From positions 15,433,687 through 15,497,686 of the forward strand of contig OX578284.1 in the NCBI GenBank assembly GCA_951217055.1: a stretch of 64,000 nucleotides of DNA. Reading direction: 5' to 3'. The notes beneath the pieces are model-generated. The model made no database searches. It was given only the letters and a program-made list of their open reading frames with translations, and had not been told where the DNA came from. A program made the translations under genes and the position numbers. Within the stretch, counting starts at the first letter, position 1. Each line of letters begins with the position of its first letter. The stretch is from Gerris lacustris. Lineage: Eukaryota > Arthropoda > Insecta > Hemiptera > Gerridae. This document shows, piece by piece, positions 58,060 through 64,000 of this stretch.

Positions 58060-58598
58060 TTTTATGAATCAGCCACCAGATAATAAAAGCTAGATAAAGA
58101 ATAAAGAATAATAATAGAAGCAAGCTCTTTAAACACATTTCACAAAATAAGTCAACAAAGCGGTTCTAATAAGTTGCTTCAACATAAGATAATATAACTA
58201 ATTTGGTTAATAAAGAAATAACTGCATGAGTAATCTAATTTAAAGATACCAAAGATTTGCTTCTTAAAATGTTGAGTTAGTTTAGCACAAAAGATCATAA
58301 ACATTTATGATTGTAAAAATGTTGTGGGGAAACCGGAAAAAAGATTTAACCACCTAAAACAGGTCAAATCTGCCTTTAGATGTAGATTAATAATGGTGTC
58401 CAACTTTGTAATTAAACCTATATGTTTATTACTTTTATACACAGGAGAGTCATTTTGTCTTAAAAATAAACATCCATGCATGCATTAAGTGATGGATTAT
58501 CATTCTGCAGTGAAGTACAGCAGGTGTTTCGCTGATAATACAACAATGTTCAATTCATACATATATTAACCCAGATAAAAGAAAGATCCAAAACTAGT
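58060..58598. other. Upstream of the distal CLN3 copy, nothing recognised
   Basis: AT-rich sequence that should include the upstream intron of the distal CLN3 copy. No coding exon was identified. Confidence 0.4.
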
Positions 58599-58602
58599 TT
58601 TA

Positions 58603-59417
58603 AGGCGGAAATACACACGCTAGTAAAAAAGCATGCCAGTGGCGAGTTACTAGCACGTGAGTAGCTGGCATGCTGCAGACGCTGTGTACATTTGCCAGTG
58701 AAACAGCATGCTAGTATCATCCGGATGATCGGTCTTGTGTGAGCTACTAGCACATGACAATACACATTCCAGTCACAGTTCTAGTTTTGAAACAGGCAAT
58801 CGTTTCTTGCCTTATTTTAGCCGGAATAAATTATGAAATAATTGTATTTGATTTAATTAATTTTGATAGTTTTATTAATTGTTTCAATGTACCTTATGAA
58901 TGTATCGGTGCGGAATGAAATTAACCAGATTGTTCTGTTACTTGCAAAGAACTGTGTTTTAAAACATTTGAAAAATAATAAAAAGACACGAAGAGTGTGG
59001 GTAAAGATTGGATAGCTAGAAGGGAATTAGATACATAGAGCGAGTCAATGCCTACTAAATGAAATGCGGTTCGGGGACGTTAATGGTTTTATGAATCAAT
59101 TCCGAATGCTTTCGGAGAAAATTGATGAGTTGTTGTCAGATACCCTCGAAAGGAAGGAACGCAACTGAAGACTGAAGGGCTGAGGGAGACTCGTGCTAGC
59201 TACTAGCTACCTTGCGCTAGCAGGCCTGTTTACACGTGCCTTATCAGTTCCCCCTCCCCTCGATTTGTGCCACTGGCAAGACAAAAATCAAACCCCGTGC
59301 GATTTACTCGCATGCTTTTTACTCGCATGCTATTTGATGTATACACATGCCAGTAGCACTCCTCTGCAAGCTACTCGTATGTTTTTATGCGAGTAACTAG
59401 CATGTGTATTTCCGCCT
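58603..59417. mobile_element. PIF/Harbinger-like element, 815 bp, TTA target duplication
   Basis: The ends are inverted: 'aggcggaaatacacacgcta' at 58603 and 'tagcatgtgtatttccgcct' ending at 59417. TTA occurs directly outside on both sides (58600-58602 and 59418-59420), the 3-bp duplication typical of PIF/Harbinger elements. Subterminal parts repeat 'agcatgc'/'gcgagt'-type motifs. Inside lies a broken transposase remnant (58989-59144). The element is in the region upstream of the distal CLN3 copy. Confidence 0.88.
58989..59144 (+). pseudogene. Harbinger transposase N-terminal remnant
   Basis: Three short pieces in different frames line up in the order seen in Harbinger transposases: RRVWVK (58989-59006), then after a one-base shift DWIARREL (about 59007-59030), then stops, then from 59061 EMRFGDVNGFMNQFRMLSEK followed by IDELLSD. 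The pattern R-W-V...W..RRE and F..FRM....FDELL is typical of this family's N-terminus. The catalytic DDE domain is absent, so the remnant cannot be active. Confidence 0.65.
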
Positions 59418-59449
59418 TTACAGATTAGTACCCTCTCGCCTACTTATTT

Positions 59450-59770
59450 GACTTTCCTTACGTCTAAAAGTGTATGTTTTTCTGTTGAGCTGGATGGGTA
59501 TAATTCAGATGAAGAAGTCAAAGACTTAGTACCATCAGTAGATGACATTATTTCAGGATAAATAAAATCAACATTTCAATTTCTATGAAAAACCTAAAGA
59601 TAGATCTTCGAGTTAAATTTAAAACAATCTTGAATATCATTAGATCATTAAACATTTCGAAATATCCTTAGAACCAATATGATAATTACTTTGATGAAAA
59701 AAACAAAAAAAAACAAAAACAATTAAGATAAACTTAAATTAAGTTTGACGGACTTACTTATCTACTAATT
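59450..59770. other. Gene-free stretch beyond the Harbinger-like element
   Basis: AT-rich sequence, nothing recognised. Confidence 0.35.
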
Positions 59771-59777
59771 TACTCAC

Positions 59778-59830
59778 CGGAGGATACTTGATGATCTTCG
59801 ACCATTACTCCTTCTCAAAATGTCATTCAA
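59778..59830 (-). other. Possible non-coding 5' exon of the distal CLN3 copy
   Basis: On the minus strand the stretch ending '...tcaagtatcctccg' at 59778 is followed by a consensus donor gtgagt. Joined to the acceptor at 57959 it would put a 1.8-kb intron, containing the Harbinger-like element, before the ATG of the distal copy. Frames through it contain a stop or lack a usable ATG in phase 0, so it could only be untranslated; a small upstream ATG (28 bases before the donor) would be out of frame. The 5' boundary is unknown. This rests on one donor match. Confidence 0.2.
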
Positions 59831-59834
59831 TCTC

Positions 59835-60590
59835 TCCGCTTACTTTATCAATTATGGGATTAGTTTCGTTGACAGAAAAATAAAATATTTGTGACAGCTT
59901 GACGAAAAATGGATTTCAAACTCTTTTTCACTATTCTTGGTGAGTTTATTTTTTTCAGGTCTAGCCTTAGAATATATAAAGCTAATTTAACTAGTTATAC
60001 GCAAAGTAAATTTGATAACATTTTTTCAACAATAGGAATTGAAACCGCTTTAGGGCGACTGCTTAAATGATGTAGATCAAAAAATCACTTTTTGAGAACC
60101 TAAGTTATTCCCTTGTTAGACTAAGTGATATTATCACCTTTACGATAAGAAAGTGTGATGTGTCTTTGTCCCAAGTTCTTTGGACTATAATATCCCTTTG
60201 TCTTAATAGTTATTTAGATAAAGGAATTATTTATAGTTGGTAAACAAATATAGCGAGGGTAACCAACTAAATTAGCACCCATAAAACGTCGTTTATAAAT
60301 TTGTTTTTAAATTTATTGATTAAAATGAATATCATAAATGGCCAAAGGGATCGGTAACTTTACTCAGATACTCGATCTGATGTTTAGTATAAAACGTATT
60401 TATCCTCTTTCGGATACGAACCAAGTCTGTCGGTGTTGAGACAATGCGGTTTAAAGCGAGTACGATTATAGCAGAAAACCCAGGACATTTTTAATTTGAC
60501 TTTAGTTTTTCTTAAGGTTTGTTCCATGATGGCAGTAGAATTTGGTTGACTATCAAAAAGAATTTGTAGCAAGCCAAATTAATTCATTTT
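59835..60590. other. Gene-free stretch
   Basis: AT-rich; at about 60120-60245 a diverged relative of the family C interior ('cctttgtcttaatagttatt'). No exon recognised. Confidence 0.4.
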
Positions 60591-60599
60591 GAATTTTCT

Positions 60600-60895
60600 G
60601 TTTTTGCTTCTAAGATTATCAAAGAATTGTGATCATTCAGAAGAACGAAATTTTTATACGTCTTCGAATTAAAATAATCCAAGACAGAAATCCGTTTTAG
60701 AAATCGGAGAACATTTTTGGTTTTTTGTCATGTCTGTTAGTCGTTCAACAATTTTCCGAACCAACATATTTTCTTAAAAACTACTCGTCTGATATGGATA
60801 GTAGGTTATAATTAGCCTATTTTTGGCCCCATATAATTTTCTCATTAGCTCACAGATGGTCCCATATTAATTTCAACCTTATGGGTAAATTAATA
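60600..60895 (-). repeat. Family B repeat fragment
   Basis: Reverse orientation, with 'attcagaagaacgaa', 'gacagaaatccgttttagaa', 'catgtctgttagtcgttcaa' and 'cgaaccaacatatttt'. The 5' border of the same copy may be at about 61280-61320 ('cgcgaggaagttatg', 'actaattggca'), separated by the family C insertion. Confidence 0.7.
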
Positions 60896-60993
60896 TTGCT
60901 TAATTGATCCTTTTATTTATACAAAAAAAGAAAAACAATTTGTGAAAGATTTAAAGGGAGGGGGGGGGGGGGGGGAATGCATAAATTAAACGG

Positions 60994-61240
60994 TACTTCT
61001 TCTTTAGATTGTTACTCCCTTATGTTGTTTTAGAATAAAAATGACTTTGACTGAATAACTATTAAGAAAAAGGGATGTTTAGTGTTTAGTCTAATGTACT
61101 TTGGGACAAAGGAATATACCACTTCTGTTTTGATAAGTCAAGTTGGGGAGTAACAGTCTAAAGAAGAACATTCCATACACCTTCTTTAAATTGTTAGCCC
61201 CCCTCTGTTTTTTATAAGGGGAGTAACAATCTAAAGAAGT
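60994..61240. mobile_element. Family C double-hairpin MITE, copy 4
   Basis: Same double inverted-repeat layout as copies 1-3, preceded by a G run (about 60959-60975). It appears to sit inside a family B copy, whose two borders lie on either side. Confidence 0.9.
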
Positions 61241-61545
61241 GTCAATTAAATAATATTAGGTTTTTAAAAGAAACATCAATAAAGTACGCGAGGAAGTTAT
61301 GTAAAACACTAATTGGCAAACTTTTTTTTTCTTTGTTATTATCTTTAAATGGAAATTATCAATTGTATTTCTTTTTCTTATCAAATTAAGTAATTTTATA
61401 GTGAAAAAATGGTTTGTTTTGTTTGTTATTTTTTCTAAAATGACAATTATGACAATAAATAGAAAATACCAATTATTAAATTTTCAAGGGTATATAACTC
61501 TGATTGGTTTTCACGTGTCAAGAATTTTAATTTTTTGTTTTTTAA

Positions 61546-61570
61546 AGGGGAGTAACGATCTAAAGAAGTG
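61546..61570. repeat. Family C end fragment
   Basis: An isolated right end, 'ggggagtaacgatctaaaga', without a left partner. Confidence 0.6.
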
Positions 61571-61574
61571 TCGA

Positions 61575-62910
61575 ACAAATTAAACCTAGAAATCAATGAC
61601 CCTAGTTGTTATGCTTCTTTTCCTAAAAGTCATGAACTATACTAACGACTATTCTCCAACTACTTTATGGGTTTTCTAGATAGAAAGGTGAAAGGTCGAT
61701 GACAAAGTTGAAGGTTAACTAGTTCAGTTTGTTTTTAAGTTTGTTCAGAAATCAATACAACTGAAATTTGCGAAGGAGATGAAAGACAAATTAAATTACT
61801 TATTATAAAAGGAAATTAATTGCCACTGTAATCAAGTTCAAACCTAAATTATAAGGGAAAATGAATTATTATTAGACAAATATTATTAAGATTTTCATCG
61901 ATGACATTCATTTGATGATATTAACTTGTAAAATTAGTTAATATCGAAGTATACCTAACAATGAACTAAAGGATGACCAAATAATCAAGGACGACTAACT
62001 CAAAAACAATTTTGGAATCGGGATTTCCCAGAGAATTGAGAAATAGTTTACAATGAGCGTTTATGACATATACTATTATATTATACATATTGTTATTTCA
62101 ATAATAAAACGATTTTGTAAAAATTTACTGTAAAAGATATGTCATATCACTATTATAGCATATACGTAAGTATTTAGATTTTGTTTGACTTATTTCCTCA
62201 ATTGGACAAAATCTATTTTATTGTAGTGTTTCATATCATATTTTGAATTATTCTAAAAGCGTTTTGTTCTATAGTTGATAAAAATCACTTAGTTTTATTC
62301 GACTATACTAACCCTCAATGTATCAATGTTTTGCGTTTCGTAGTATACATACAAAAACCAATTACAATCTAATAAAATTTTTATCTTTCATCAATACTAA
62401 CGCATATATTTTAAAGCTTTGTTAATGGCGAAATCTTTATTTAGGTGTCGGGCTGATATAAGGTAAAAACCTTTGGATTTAGGGTATTTTCAGGACCATT
62501 TATAGGAGATATTATTTATCGATATATTATCAATATTGCACGAATTGAATACGAATTTCAACATTTTTTATGTTGTAAACAATAATATTTTAGTGATAAA
62601 AAAAAATATATAGGTATTATACTAGGCATTTTCCAGGTGCAGACAAGTCAACAAAAGTAAATAAAATTCAAAAATGTATTTTATCTACGATTGATACAAA
62701 ATATAAAAATCTTATCTCTGTGTAGATGCGTGAAAAGTTATACCTTTCGTAGTTGTATTCACTGCGCATGCGCGCTTTATAATTCTTCTTTATTTCCGCA
62801 GTAGTGCGGAACTAAAGATGTTTGTTTACATTTAACAAAACTAATTTGCCGTTTGTTTAATTGAAGTAACTGTTTTTTCTGTATTTATTATTAAAATCCA
62901 ACAAGCGTAG
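61575..62910. other. AT-rich stretch, nothing recognised
   Basis: No exon, RNA gene or repeat recognised. A short palindromic 'gcgcatgcgcgc' lies near 62763. Confidence 0.4.
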
Positions 62911-62914
62911 ATAA

Positions 62915-63055
62915 AGTACGGTACGCAACTCGTACGAAAACTGCATTTTGCTTTGCTCGTGTGGTTTTACTACAATCGCAGTCGCTCGGGTGCAAACTCC
63001 ACACTCGCATGCAAAATGCTACTTTTCGCACTAGACGCGTAACGCACTATTAAAT
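62915..63055. mobile_element. Inverted-repeat element, about 140 bp
   Basis: The left part 'gtacgcaactcgtacgaaaa', 'gcattttgctttgctcgtgt' and the right part 'acactcgcatgcaaaatgct', 'tttcgcactagacgcgtaac' are imperfect inverted repeats around 'ggttttactacaatcgcag'. The ends are 'agtacgg' and 'cactatt'; no clear target duplication. Confidence 0.6.
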
Positions 63056-63059
63056 CATG

Positions 63060-64000
63060 TTATATTTAAAGGTAAAAAAAATTGACTAGCTATTAAAAGT
63101 ATAAACAACATTATGTTCAATAATATTATTCTTAGCCCAATAAATATAAGTTAACTAATGATTTTAAGTTCCTCTATAAATCAGCTGATTTATTGTGTAA
63201 TACTTTTTTAAAATAATTGTTAGCATCAAACAACAAATATATTAAAAACTTTGAGGCATCAAAAAATTAACATAACAGAATAGAATAAAGCATTATTAAA
63301 CATTTAAAACACAAATTTTCGTCAATAAGCAAATCTTTAATAAATATCTGCTTATCAAGTTCATATCTGCATTACTGAAATGAATTCTATAAACAGATAA
63401 GTATTAAAAAATGAAGTGAATTACACTTTTCTTCACAAAAATAGTGTTGACATTTTAAAATAAAAAAAATTCTATTATATGACTAAAAAATTACTAAAAT
63501 ATTTGTTTAGTATGATAACGAGCTCACCAGATAATTATTAGTAAGAGCTTGTCCCACCACAAATGATTTTTTTAACCACATCCTTATTTTTTTTTAAAAA
63601 CTTTCACTAAAGCTAAAACTGCGATTGACAATAATAAAATAATATGCACGAACCAAACTATGTATATAAAGTAATATTCGATTTTAAAAATTACATAATT
63701 TAATTCTATGAAATTGATATTTATATTAAAAAAAAAATTATTTTATTTTATTATAACATAAATAGTAATGCAATCACAGAGAATTCATTAACTTTCTGAC
63801 ATTACAGCAAATATAAATTTATTTTAAATCAACTATTGGTAAAGGTATATATAGTGAATTTCAATTAAATTTTTTTGGATTATTTTCTAATTCGATTGAA
63901 TTTTTATTTTGGATGTTTGAAAAAGTTCTTTCTATATACATTTTTATTTTTAGTAATTTCGGATAAAATTGAAATTGATTTCTTTTTTTTTACAGTAACT
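63060..64000. other. AT-rich stretch, nothing recognised
   Basis: No exon, RNA gene or shared repeat seen up to the window end. Confidence 0.4.

Overview
The window looks like an AT-rich, repeat-dense piece of an animal genome, most likely an arthropod and probably an insect. Genes are few and intron-rich with GT/AG splice sites. Most of the DNA is short non-autonomous transposons, foldback elements, tRNA-derived SINE-like repeats, minisatellites and microsatellites. I cannot fix the order of insect from sequence alone. No bacterial-style operon, rRNA, intact autonomous transposon, CRISPR array or virus was found.

Only two host gene loci are well supported. (1) On the + strand, the 5' part of an SLC7-type amino-acid transporter (light chain of the heteromeric transporters, LAT/y+LAT group): a short first coding exon at 35451-35489, exon 2 at 45103-45366 and exon 3 at 46775-47021, all with matching splice phases. 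The rest of the gene was not found before the window end. (2) On the - strand, a tandem pair of CLN3 (battenin) paralogues: a proximal copy at 54875-56041 and a distal copy at 56760-57959. Each main body is uninterrupted and begins directly after a splice acceptor at the equivalent codon. Both lie on the opposite strand, downstream of the last recognised transporter exon, so they may be nested in a transporter intron of at least 17 kb.

Layout. 1-7.5 kb: copies of a dispersed repeat (family B), a tandem duplication and small hairpin elements. 7.8-9.2 kb: a hairpin repeat with a hammerhead-like core, then a 28-bp minisatellite. 10.6-13.1 kb: a foldback element split by a second inserted element, then a 580-bp palindrome carrying the same exon-like open block in both arms. 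15.8-18.7 kb: tRNA-like sequence, head-to-head family B ends and a double-hairpin MITE (family C). 19.5-21.9 kb: AT-rich satellite of about 98 bp and a near-perfect palindrome. 22-35 kb: further family B and A copies, a 36-bp repeat inside an inverted-repeat element, a hAT-like element with an 8-bp target duplication (32224-32902) and a 244-bp MITE with TAA duplication (34744-34987). 38.4-41.9 kb: a 3.4-kb hAT-like element with 8-bp duplication, itself invaded by a long-TIR element. 42-53.5 kb: more repeats around the transporter exons. 58.6-59.4 kb: a PIF/Harbinger-like element with TTA duplication and a broken transposase remnant. The last 4.5 kb is AT-rich with nothing recognised except one inverted repeat.

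The most interesting items are the CLN3 pair (possible shared 5' exon, and a CLEAR-like E-box between the copies), the hammerhead-ribozyme-like cores in dispersed hairpins, and the palindrome with duplicated exon-like blocks.
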